DNA from: JBGPEQ01 sp050180895
GTDB taxonomy: Bacteria; Pseudomonadota; Alphaproteobacteria; Dongiales; Dongiaceae
Assembly: GCA_050180895.1 (NCBI GenBank)
Contig: JBFXDS010000014.1
Span: forward strand, 31,818-95,817
Length of the DNA stretch: 64,000 bases
Reading direction: 5' to 3'
The notes below the pieces were generated by a model. The model was given only the letters and a program-made list of their open reading frames with translations. It had not been told where the DNA came from and made no database searches. The first letter of the stretch is position 1. Every line of letters begins with the position of its first letter. Both the position numbers and the translations under genes were made by a program. Positions 57,829 to 64,000 of this stretch are shown piece by piece.

Positions 57829-59043
57829 TCAGATCGACAGACATCCGCCGGTCAGCGGCACGATGTCGACGACGGACCCGGCGGAAATCGCCGGCGCGCG
57901 CGGCGGGCGCATGACGAGGCAGTCGGCCTTGCTCAGCAGCGACAGCATGGAGCTGTCCTGCCGGTCGAAGGGCGTGGCGACACGGCGGCCCTGCGCATCG
58001 TAGGAGAGGCGGGCGCGCAGATAGTCCTCGCGGCTGTCGTTGGCCGGCAGGTCGCGGCCGAGGAGGGCGGTGGGCTGCGGCTCCGCCTCGATCTCGCGCC
58101 CGAGCATGGCGTCGATGGCCGGCCGCAGGAACATCGTGGCGCAGACCAGGCTGGAGACGGGGTTTCCGGGCACGCCCAGGACCGCCGTCGCGCCGATGCG
58201 GCCGAACATCAGCGGCTTGCCCGGCCGCATGGCGATCTTCCAGAAGTCGACCTGCATGCCGGCCTCGCCGAGCACGGCCTGCACGAGGTCGTGGTCGCCG
58301 ACGGAGGCGCCGCCGGAGGTGACCAGAAGGTCGGCGCCGATGGCGGCCTCGGCCATGCGGCGCAGGGCGTCGCGGTCGTCGGGCGCGATTCCGAGGTGGA
58401 TCGGATCGCCGCCGCAGGCGGCGACGAAGGCGGCGAGCGAGAGGCCGTTCGAACTGACGATCTGATGGCGGCCGATGGGATCGCCGGGCATGACCACCTC
58501 GTCGCCCGTGGCCAGCACGGCGACGCGCGGCCGCCGCGTCACACTCAGCCAGGGCGCGTTCATGGCGGCGGCGATGCCGATGTCGCGCGACGTCAGCAGG
58601 CGGCCGCGGCGCAGCAGCACGTCACCCGCCCGGAAGTCGAGGCCGGCCGGCCGGACATAGGTTCCTCGCGCCGCGCCCTCGCGCACGACGACATGGTCGC
58701 CCTCGGCCGCCGTGTCCTCCTGGATGATGATGGTGTCCGCGCCCTGGGGCACGGGGCCGCCCGTGAAGATGCGGACGGCCTCGCCGGGTCCGACAGCGCG
58801 ATCGTGGCTGCCGCCCGCGGGAGCCTGTCCGACGACACGGAGGCGGGCCGGCACGCTGGCCACGTCGGCCGCGCGCACGGCATAGCCGTCCATTGCCGAT
58901 ACGTCGGCCGGCGGCTGGGTCACGCGCGCGGCGACGTCCTGCGCCAGCACGCGGCCGAGGGCCTGCGCGAGGCCGACCTGCTCGCTGCCGAGCGGGCGAA
59001 ACGCGGCGACGATGCGGGCGCGGGCTTCGGCGACCGACAGCAT
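57829..59043 (-). CDS. moeA: Molybdopterin molybdenumtransferase MoeA
   Basis: Inserts molybdate into adenylylated molybdopterin. 404 residues. Domain signatures: QPPADVSAMDGYAVRAADV, VRIFTGGPVPQGADTIIIQED, VLATGDEVVMPGDP, TSGGASVGDHDLVQ and VLGVPGNPVSSLVC. ATG at 59043 overlaps the moaC stop (ATGA), so the two are coupled. moaC-moeA downstream of trpC is the usual alphaproteobacterial order. Confidence 0.96.
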   Translation of the reverse strand: MLSVAEARARIVAAFRPLGSEQVGLAQALGRVLAQDVAARVTQPPADVSAMDGYAVRAADVASVPARLRVVGQAPAGGSHDRAVGPGEAVRIFTGGPVPQGADTIIIQEDTAAEGDHVVVREGAARGTYVRPAGLDFRAGDVLLRRGRLLTSRDIGIAAAMNAPWLSVTRRPRVAVLATGDEVVMPGDPIGRHQIVSSNGLSLAAFVAACGGDPIHLGIAPDDRDALRRMAEAAIGADLLVTSGGASVGDHDLVQAVLGEAGMQVDFWKIAMRPGKPLMFGRIGATAVLGVPGNPVSSLVCATMFLRPAIDAMLGREIEAEPQPTALLGRDLPANDSREDYLRARLSYDAQGRRVATPFDRQDSSMLSLLSKADCLVMRPPRAPAISAGSVVDIVPLTGGCLSI

Positions 59044-59519
59044 CAGCGGCCCTCGTAGGTGCCGGACTTGCCGCCGCTCTTGCGCACCAGGCGGATGTCC
59101 GTCAGCCGCATGCCGCGGTCCACGGCCTTGCACATGTCGTAGACCGTGAGCGCGGCGACGGCGACGGCGGTCAGCGCCTCCATCTCGACTCCGGTGCGGC
59201 CCTCCAGCTTGCAGGTGGCCGTGATGTCGACGGCATTGCGCTTCCCGTCGATGGCGAGATCGACCTGCACCGAGGTCAGCGCGAGCGGGTGGCAGAGCGG
59301 GATCAGCTCGGGCGTGCGCTTGGCGCCCATGATGCCGGCGAGCCGCGCCACCGAAAGCACGTCGCCCTTTGTCACGCCGCCGGACGTGATGAGGCGGATG
59401 GTCGCCGGCTGCATGAGCACGGATCCCTTGGCGACGGCGACGCGCTCGGTCACCGCCTTCGCGCCGACGTCGACCATGCGGGCCTTGCCCTTGTCGTCGA
59501 AGTGGGTCAGGCGGGGCAT
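59043..59519 (-). CDS. moaC: Cyclic pyranopterin monophosphate synthase MoaC
   Basis: Second enzyme of molybdenum cofactor synthesis. 158 residues. Starts LTHFDDKGKARMVDVGAKAV; PLCHPLALTSVQVDL contains the active-site His, and GVEMEALTAVAVAALTVYDM with the C-terminal Lys in RLVRKSGGKSG are intact. ATG at 59519, 27 bp after the trpC stop. Confidence 0.97.
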   Translation of the reverse strand: MPRLTHFDDKGKARMVDVGAKAVTERVAVAKGSVLMQPATIRLITSGGVTKGDVLSVARLAGIMGAKRTPELIPLCHPLALTSVQVDLAIDGKRNAVDITATCKLEGRTGVEMEALTAVAVAALTVYDMCKAVDRGMRLTDIRLVRKSGGKSGTYEGR

Positions 59520-59543
59520 GGATCGGCCTGCGATGTTGCCGGA

Positions 59544-59649
59544 CCCTCACCCTAACCCTCTCCCGCTTTGCGGGAGAGGGGACTCTGCCGGCGCGGCTTG
59601 CTCGATCGAGTCCCCTCTCCCACGCAGTGGGAGAGGGCTAGGGTGAGGG
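59544..59649. repeat. Palindromic repeat, family C (inverted pair), overlapping the trpC 3' end
   Basis: Two arms of about 42 bp in inverted orientation, each with CCCTCACCCTAACCCTCTCC (left) or its complement (right) and an internal hairpin (CTCCCGC TTT GCGGGAG on the left; CTCCCACGCAGTGGGAG on the right). It spans the moaC-trpC junction and supplies the last 34 or so codons and the stop of trpC. Confidence 0.92.
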
Positions 59650-60437
59650 CAGGTCAGCAGCGCCCGGGTGGCGGCAGCCACGTCGTCCTGCCGCATGAGG
59701 GATTCGCCGACCAGGAAGATGCCGGCGCCGACGGCGTGCATGCGCGCGAGGTCGGCGGGCGTGTGGAGGCCGCTCTCGGCGACGACCAGGCGATCCTTGG
59801 GAACGCGCGGCGCCAGCCGCTCGGTCGTGGCGAGATCGACCGCGAGGGTCTTCAGGTTGCGGTTGTTGATGCCGACGAGGCGCGCCGCGAGCCGCAGCGC
59901 GCGGTCGAGCTCCGCCGCGTCATGCACCTCGACGAGCGCGTCCATGCCATGTTCGCGCGCCGCGGCCTCGAGCTCGGCCGCTTGGCCGTCCTCGAGTGCC
60001 GCCATGATCAGCAGCACGCAATCGGCGCCGAGCGCGCGCGCCTCGAGGATCTGGTAGGGATCGAGCATGAAATCCTTGCGCAGCGCCGGCAGGTCGACGG
60101 CGGCGCGGGCCGCGGCAAGATATTCGTCGCGCCCCTGGAAATAGGGTTCGTCGGTCAGCACCGAGAGGCAGGTGGCGCCGCCGCTCCGGTAGGCGCGGGC
60201 GAGTGCCGCGGGATCGAAATCGGCGCGGATCAGGCCCTTGCTCGGTGATGCCTTCTTGATCTCGGCGATGAGGCCGTAGCGGCCCTGGGCGACCTCGTTT
60301 GCGAGCCTGTTGGCGAATCCGCGCGGCGGCTCGGCGGTGCGGGCGGCCGCAAGCAGATCGCCCAGCGGCCTCTCCGCCTTGCGGCGCGCGACATGCGCGC
60401 GCTTGTCGGCGCAGATGCGGGCAAGGATGTCGCTCAT
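59547..60437 (-). CDS. trpC: Indole-3-glycerol phosphate synthase
   Basis: Closes the indole ring in tryptophan synthesis. 296 residues; the usual length is about 260-270. Catalytic motifs: LIAEIKKASPSKGLIRADFD, LRKDFMLDPYQILEARA, GINNRNLKTLAVDL and VVAESGLHTPAD. The conserved barrel ends near residue 262; residues 263-296 are read from the family C repeat (PHPSPLPLRGRG and SPLPQSGRGLG) and form a Pro/Gly/Ser tail with no enzyme homology. ATG at 60437, 10 bp after trpD. Confidence 0.96.
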   Translation of the reverse strand: MSDILARICADKRAHVARRKAERPLGDLLAAARTAEPPRGFANRLANEVAQGRYGLIAEIKKASPSKGLIRADFDPAALARAYRSGGATCLSVLTDEPYFQGRDEYLAAARAAVDLPALRKDFMLDPYQILEARALGADCVLLIMAALEDGQAAELEAAAREHGMDALVEVHDAAELDRALRLAARLVGINNRNLKTLAVDLATTERLAPRVPKDRLVVAESGLHTPADLARMHAVGAGIFLVGESLMRQDDVAAATRALLTCPHPSPLPLRGRGDSIEQAAPAESPLPQSGRGLG

Positions 60438-60447
60438 GGCGAACGGC

Positions 60448-61485
60448 TCACGCCGGCGGCTTGCTGTTGGTGATGGCGACGAGCTTCTGCAGCGTCGCGC
60501 GGGCCTTGCCGCTGTCGATCGCCTCGGCCGCGAGCTGCACGCCGGCGCGCAGGGTCGCGGCCTTGCCGGCGATCAGCAGCGCGGCGGCGCTGTTGTAGAG
60601 CACGACGTCGCGATAGGCGCCCGCGTGGCCGTCGAGCAGCGCGTTGATGGCCAGCGCGTTGGCGGCGGGGTCGCCGCCCTTGAGGTCGGCGGCTGTCGCC
60701 CGCGGCAGGCCCGCCTCTTCCGGCGTGACCTCGAACGTCGCCACCTTGCCGTCCTTCCACTCCGCGACATGGGAGGGGCCGGTGGTCGTCAGTTCGTCGA
60801 TGCCGTCGCTGCCATGCACCACCCAGGCGCGCTCGGCGCCGAGCTTGCCCAGCACTTCGGCCATCGGACCGATCCAGGCGCGGGAGAACACGCCGGTCAG
60901 CTGGCGCCGGGCGCCGGCCGGGTTGGAGAGCGGACCCATCAGGTTGAAGATCGTGCGCGTGCCCAGCTCGACCCGCGTCGGGCCGACATGGCGCATGGCG
61001 CTGTGGTGGCGCGGCGCCATCATGAAGCAGATGCGCGCCTCGCGCAGCGCCTGCTGCACCAGCGCCATGTCGGCGTCGATGTTGACGCCGAGCGCGCCCA
61101 GCACGTCGGCGGCGCCGCTCTTCGAGGAGAGGCCGCGGTTGCCGTGCTTGGCCACGGGCACGCCGCAGGCGGCGACAACGATCGCCGCGCCGGTGGAGAT
61201 GTTCCAGGTGCCGGACGCGTCGCCGCCCGTGCCGCAGGTGTCGATGGCGCCGTCCGGCGCTTCGATGCGCGTCATCTTGGCGCGCATGGCGCGAACGGCG
61301 CCGGTGATCTCCTCGACCGTCTCGCCGCGCACGCGCAGCGCCATCAGGAAGCCGCCCATCTGCGACGGCGTGGCGTTGCCGGACATCATGATGTCGAACG
61401 CCGACTCCGCCTGCGCGCCGGAGAGCGGCCGGCCGGCCGCGACGACGTTCAGGAGGGTCTTGAAGTCCTGGATGTCCGAGGTCAT
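60448..61485 (-). CDS. trpD: Anthranilate phosphoribosyltransferase
   Basis: Transfers phosphoribose to anthranilate. 345 residues. Glycine-rich PRPP site DTCGTGGDASGTWNISTG, AKHGNRGLSSKSGAADVLGA and FMMAPRHHSAMRHVGPTR are intact. ATG at 61485 overlaps the trpG stop by 4 bp. Part of trpG-trpD-trpC-moaC-moeA. Confidence 0.97.
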   Translation of the reverse strand: MTSDIQDFKTLLNVVAAGRPLSGAQAESAFDIMMSGNATPSQMGGFLMALRVRGETVEEITGAVRAMRAKMTRIEAPDGAIDTCGTGGDASGTWNISTGAAIVVAACGVPVAKHGNRGLSSKSGAADVLGALGVNIDADMALVQQALREARICFMMAPRHHSAMRHVGPTRVELGTRTIFNLMGPLSNPAGARRQLTGVFSRAWIGPMAEVLGKLGAERAWVVHGSDGIDELTTTGPSHVAEWKDGKVATFEVTPEEAGLPRATAADLKGGDPAANALAINALLDGHAGAYRDVVLYNSAAALLIAGKAATLRAGVQLAAEAIDSGKARATLQKLVAITNSKPPA

Positions 61486-62075
61486 TCCGCGGCCATCGCC
61501 GCATTGTGGCCGGCCAGCCGCAGGAAGTTGCCCAGCAGCCTGTGGCCGTGCTCCGAGGCGATGCTCTCCGGATGGAACTGCACGCCGTGCAGCGCCAGCT
61601 CGCGATGCGCGAGCCCCATCACCAGGCCGTCGTCGGTCTCCGCCGTGATCTCCAGGCAGGCGGGAACCGAGCCCCGCTCGACCACCAGCGAGTGATAGCG
61701 GGTGGCCGTGAAGCGCTGCGGCAAGTCCTCGAAAACCCCCTTGCCACGGTGCGAAATCTGGCTGAGTTTGCCGTGCATCGGCACCGGCCCGCGAATCACC
61801 TTGCCGCCGAACGCCTGGCCGAGCGCCTGATGGCCGAGGCAGACGCCGAGGACCGGGATCTTGCCGGCCGCGGCCTGGATCAGGTCGAGGCAGATGCCGG
61901 CCTCGTTGGGCGTGCAGGGACCGGGCGAGAGGATGATGCCCTGGGGCGACATGGCCATCGCCTCGGCGACCGTGAGGGCGTCGTTGCGCTTGACGGTCAG
62001 CCGCGCGCCCAGTTCGCCCAGGAAGTGGTAGAGGTTGTAGGTAAAGCTGTCGTAATTGTCGATTAGGAGAAACAT
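61482..62075 (-). CDS. trpG: Anthranilate synthase component II (glutamine amidotransferase)
   Basis: Supplies ammonia from glutamine to TrpE. 197 residues. Starts MFLLIDNYDSFTYNLYHFL; oxyanion-hole SPGPCTPNEAG, nucleophile Cys in VLGVCLGHQALGQAFGG, and catalytic His-Glu in GVQFHPESIASEHG. ATG at 62075. trpE is not in the window; the region upstream of trpG is filled with repeats. Confidence 0.97.
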   Translation of the reverse strand: MFLLIDNYDSFTYNLYHFLGELGARLTVKRNDALTVAEAMAMSPQGIILSPGPCTPNEAGICLDLIQAAAGKIPVLGVCLGHQALGQAFGGKVIRGPVPMHGKLSQISHRGKGVFEDLPQRFTATRYHSLVVERGSVPACLEITAETDDGLVMGLAHRELALHGVQFHPESIASEHGHRLLGNFLRLAGHNAAMAAE

Positions 62076-62195
62076 GACCTGGGCTTACCGTAAGGAGTTC
62101 GCGCTGCGCCGCAGCCGGCTCGCCGGGTTATATCAGGTGCGTGCCGCCTGTCATAGGGGGCGGGGCCCCTCCGGTTCGGTGCTGGGATCAGTGCC

Positions 62196-62474
62196 GTGCG
62201 TCTTTCGACAGGCTCAGAGGCTGTGAAGGAATGGCCGCGGGCTGTTGTAGGGGCGGGTCACAGACCCCCCCGCCTTGGTGCCGCGGCACGAAGGGCGGGT
62301 CGGAGACCCGCCCCGACATTCCACGGGACGCACATGCACGATCTCATATGAAATATTCAGGCGATGTAATTCATTCCTTCACATCCTCTCAAGATGAGGG
62401 TTTCCCCTTCGTGCCGGTAAGATCTCTCCTCATCCTGAGCCTGGTCCCCGGGTTAAACCCGGGGAAGGACGCAC
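62196..62474 (+). repeat. 84-bp palindromic repeat, family A, copy 5 (interrupted; nested palindrome in right arm)
   Basis: Left arm GTGCGTCTTTCGACAGGCTCA ends at 62216; the element resumes at 62389-62391 with TCAAGATGAGGG, the spacer TTCGTGCCGG, and right arm CCTCATCCTGAGCCTGG. Removing the 172-bp insertion and one TCA restores a family A element. In the right arm the usual core is replaced by CCCCGGGTTAAACCCGGGG before AAGGACGCAC. Confidence 0.85.
62217..62388. mobile_element. 172-bp MITE-like insertion in a palindromic repeat
   Basis: Terminal inverted repeats of 17 bp: GAGGCTGTGAAGGAATG (62217-62233) and CATTCCTTCACATCCTC (62372-62388), one mismatch. It is flanked by a 3-bp direct repeat TCA (62214-62216 and 62389-62391) and sits inside copy 5 of repeat family A. 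It has no coding capacity. The interior includes a GTAG-headed hairpin (near 62248) and its imperfect partner, related in layout to the REP pair near 36443. Confidence 0.85.
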
Positions 62475-62513
62475 CCTGTGTCTGCCAGCCGCGGACGTAG
62501 GTCGGGGCCGCCG

Positions 62514-63608
62514 ATGGCGCAGAGAATCGATGTCCGGCAGCTTCTCGGCCCCCGGGCATCGGCCGCCGGCCCGGCGAAACCCCGGCCGGCCGGACGCGTG
62601 CTCCCGATTGCCACGGCGATGCTGGGCGCGGTCGCCCTGGCCGGCGTCCTGCTGTGGGCGCTGACGCCGCGGGAGGTGCCGCCGGCCTTGCCGTTCGGGA
62701 CCGGGGCGCCGCGGCCGCTGGCCGCCGACCCGCCGCCGGTTCCGGACTTCGCGGCGACCGATCTGCAGCCGGCGCGGGACGTGCTTGGCCTTCTGCCGGC
62801 GGCGGGCCTGCCGCGGCCGGAGGCGGAGCCGCTATGGCGGCGCAATGCCGTGACCATCGCCGATCCGGGCGGGCGGCCGATGATCGCGGTCGTGATCGAC
62901 GATCTCGGGCTCGACCGGCGCAACACCGGCCGCGTGACGGCGCTGCCCGGTCCGCTGACCCTCGCGTTCATGACCTATGCCGGCGATGCGCCGGCGCAGA
63001 CACGCGCGGCGCGCGCGGCCGGCCACGAGCTCCTGGTCCACGTGCCGATGGCGCCCGAGGACCCGCGCCTGACCACCGGACCCAACGTCCTCAATCCCGA
63101 TCTGGCGCCGGACGAGCTGACGCGCCGCATCGACTGGGCGCTGTCGCGCTTCGACGGCTATGTCGGCATCAACAACCACATGGGCAGCCGCTTCACCGCC
63201 GATCGGGCCGCGATGTCCGTGCTGTTCGATGCCCTCCAGCGCCGCGGACTGCTGTTCCTGGATTCGCGCACCACGGCGGCGACGGTGGGCGAAGAGATGG
63301 CCATGCGCTACGACCTGCCGTTCGCGCGCCGGAACATCTTCCTCGACAACGAGACGTCCGCCGGCGCGGTTTGGGCCCAGCTCGGCCGGCTGGAGGCGGA
63401 GGCGCGGCGGACCGGCGCGGCCGTCGGGATCGGGCATCCGCATGACGGCACGATCGAGGCCCTGCGGCGCTGGCTGCCCACGCTCGCGGCGCGCGGGTTC
63501 GCGCTGGTGCCGGTCAGCGCCGTCGCGCGGCACAACCTCAACAAGGAGGTGGCGGCGCGACTGTTCTTCGGTCCGGACTCGCCGCTCGCCCTGCCGGCCA
63601 CGCGTTAG
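62514..63608 (+). CDS. Divergent polysaccharide deacetylase family protein (YibQ-like)
   Basis: 364 residues: one N-terminal membrane segment (about 28-50), a Pro/Ala-rich linker, then the divergent deacetylase domain. Visible: MIAVVIDDLGLDRRN with the tandem Asp, ELLVHVPMAPEDPRL with its His, YVGINNHMGSRFTADRAAM and GIGHPHDGTIEAL. Probably periplasmic, anchored in the inner membrane; family substrates are poorly known. ATG at 62514; a GTG at 62478 would start inside the palindromic repeat. Confidence 0.88.
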   Translation: MAQRIDVRQLLGPRASAAGPAKPRPAGRVLPIATAMLGAVALAGVLLWALTPREVPPALPFGTGAPRPLAADPPPVPDFAATDLQPARDVLGLLPAAGLPRPEAEPLWRRNAVTIADPGGRPMIAVVIDDLGLDRRNTGRVTALPGPLTLAFMTYAGDAPAQTRAARAAGHELLVHVPMAPEDPRLTTGPNVLNPDLAPDELTRRIDWALSRFDGYVGINNHMGSRFTADRAAMSVLFDALQRRGLLFLDSRTTAATVGEEMAMRYDLPFARRNIFLDNETSAGAVWAQLGRLEAEARRTGAAVGIGHPHDGTIEALRRWLPTLAARGFALVPVSAVARHNLNKEVAARLFFGPDSPLALPATR

Positions 63609-63684
63609 TCCGGTCGCCCGCCACCTCTCCGCCGTCGCCTCGGCGAAAGCCGCTGCGGCATTCACACATTCTGCAGGACCGCCC

Positions 63685-63767
63685 TGCGTCCTTCCCCGGG
63701 TTTAACCCGGGGACCAGGCTCGGGATGGGGGAAATCTTGTCGGCACGAAGGACGTCCCTCATCCTGA
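63685..63767 (+). repeat. 84-bp palindromic repeat, family A, copy 6 (truncated by IS insertion)
   Basis: The left arm starts TGCGTCCTT, carries the nested palindrome CCCCGGGTTTAACCCGGGG, then ACCAGGCTCGGGATGGGGG. The spacer contains CGGCACGAAGGA. The right arm CCCTCATCCTGA stops at 63767, where an insertion sequence begins; the remaining arm is expected beyond the window. Confidence 0.85.
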
Positions 63768-64000
63768 GAGCTTGTGAATGTTTGGGGTGGGAGTGACGAT
63801 TTTTTGGATTGCACCGGAATTGCCATGGTGATTCCGTCGACCAGCGATTGTCTGACGGAGGGTGCGATGGGGCGCGAGGGATTGTTTGGTGACTTGCCGG
63901 AAGGTGCGGCGTCGATCGCGCGGGAGGCGGCGGGCGAGGTGCGGCTGCGCGAACCGGAGCGCCATCAGATTGAGCTGCGGGCGGTGGATGTGGACAGCTT
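63768..64000 (+). mobile_element. Left end of an insertion sequence (continues past window)
   Basis: The repeat copy 6 arm is broken after TGA and followed by GAGCTTGTGAATGTTTGG, which resembles the MITE ends (GAG, then TGTGAA shortly after). About 100 bp in, a transposase-like frame with a good ribosome site begins. The right end and target duplication lie outside the window, so the boundary is inferred from where the palindrome stops. Confidence 0.6.
63867..64000 (+). CDS. DDE transposase, possibly IS1182-like (3' truncated by window)
   Basis: 44 visible residues starting MGREGLFGDLPEGA and continuing LREPERHQIELRAVDVDS. The REPxRxQIELRxVDVDxL pattern near the N-terminus is typical of IS1182-type transposases, where it precedes the catalytic DDE domain. 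ATG at 63867 follows ACGGAGGG. The family call rests on this short stretch only. Confidence 0.6.
   Translation, partial: MGREGLFGDLPEGAASIAREAAGEVRLREPERHQIELRAVDVDS

Larger units (their letters stand above)
62076..62513. other. Repeat-filled intergenic region between trpG and the deacetylase gene
   Basis: 438 bp between divergent genes. About 120 bp next to trpG show no clear element. The rest is a family A palindrome (62196-62474) split by a 172-bp inserted element. Frames of 60-120 codons through it are read from the repeats and are not supported. Confidence 0.8.

Noticed and set aside
59544..59649. Intrinsic terminator between trpC and moaC
   Set aside because: The hairpins are strong but no T tract follows on the minus strand, and the sequence is an inverted repeat pair of a dispersed type.
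62141..62500. 119-codon frame between trpG and the deacetylase
   Set aside because: Translated entirely from the MITE and palindromic repeat.

Overview
The window is high-GC DNA from an alphaproteobacterium, most likely a Rhodospirillales-type lineage. The evidence is gene order and family content: a full 14-gene nuo operon followed by birA-coaX-rnj-mce-DUF1467, short-form proS, lolCED-dnaE, rpsB-tsf-pyrH-frr-uppS-cdsA-rseP-bamA-skp-fabZ, gltA/gltX/comEC, lexA and moeA-moaC-trpCDG. The SOS boxes have the alphaproteobacterial form GTTC-N7-GTTC. This is an assignment from gene content, not from a phylogeny.

Layout. 1-2.9 kb: 3' part of lon, hupB, tRNA-Val and tRNA-Asp. 3.1-17.5 kb: nuoA-N, encoding proton-pumping NADH:quinone oxidoreductase. 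17.5-22.1 kb: biotin ligase, pantothenate kinase III, RNase J, methylmalonyl-CoA epimerase, a DUF1467 protein and 3-methyladenine glycosylase. 22.1-35.2 kb: an AT-richer gap, a small exported protein, proS, two LolC/E-type permeases with LolD, a CBS-pair protein, a very large zinc-ribbon/class III cyclase/ATPase/TPR protein, and dnaE. 35.5-36.6 kb: a REP-associated tyrosine transposase (RAYT), an orphan SOS box and a GTAG-type REP pair. 36.7-46.7 kb: translation, phospholipid and envelope-assembly genes. 46.7-62.1 kb: gltA, gltX, comEC, a NodU-type carbamoyltransferase, lexA with two SOS boxes, a TPR/OGT-type glycosyltransferase, an RNA methyltransferase, moeA, moaC and trpC-D-G. 62.1-64 kb: palindromic repeats carrying a MITE, a divergent polysaccharide deacetylase, and the left end of an insertion sequence.

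The backbone is housekeeping. The unusual content lies in the joints between conserved blocks. (1) dxr, lpxD, lpxA, lpxI and lpxB, which normally sit among cdsA-rseP-bamA-skp-fabZ, are absent here. (2) Several families of palindromic repeats are present: a six-copy element of about 84 bp, one copy of which lies inside the nuo operon; a GTAG-headed REP pair next to a RAYT whose HUH motif reads E-x-H; and a repeat that supplies the C-terminal tail of TrpC. (3) A MITE and an IS have entered two copies of the 84-bp element at the same trinucleotide. (4) lexA has two SOS boxes; the distal one overlaps a strong promoter and precedes a short ORF, and a third SOS box follows the RAYT with no recognisable gene behind it. 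(5) A carbamoyltransferase and an OGT-like glycosyltransferase flank lexA, breaking the usual comEC-lexA-moeA order.
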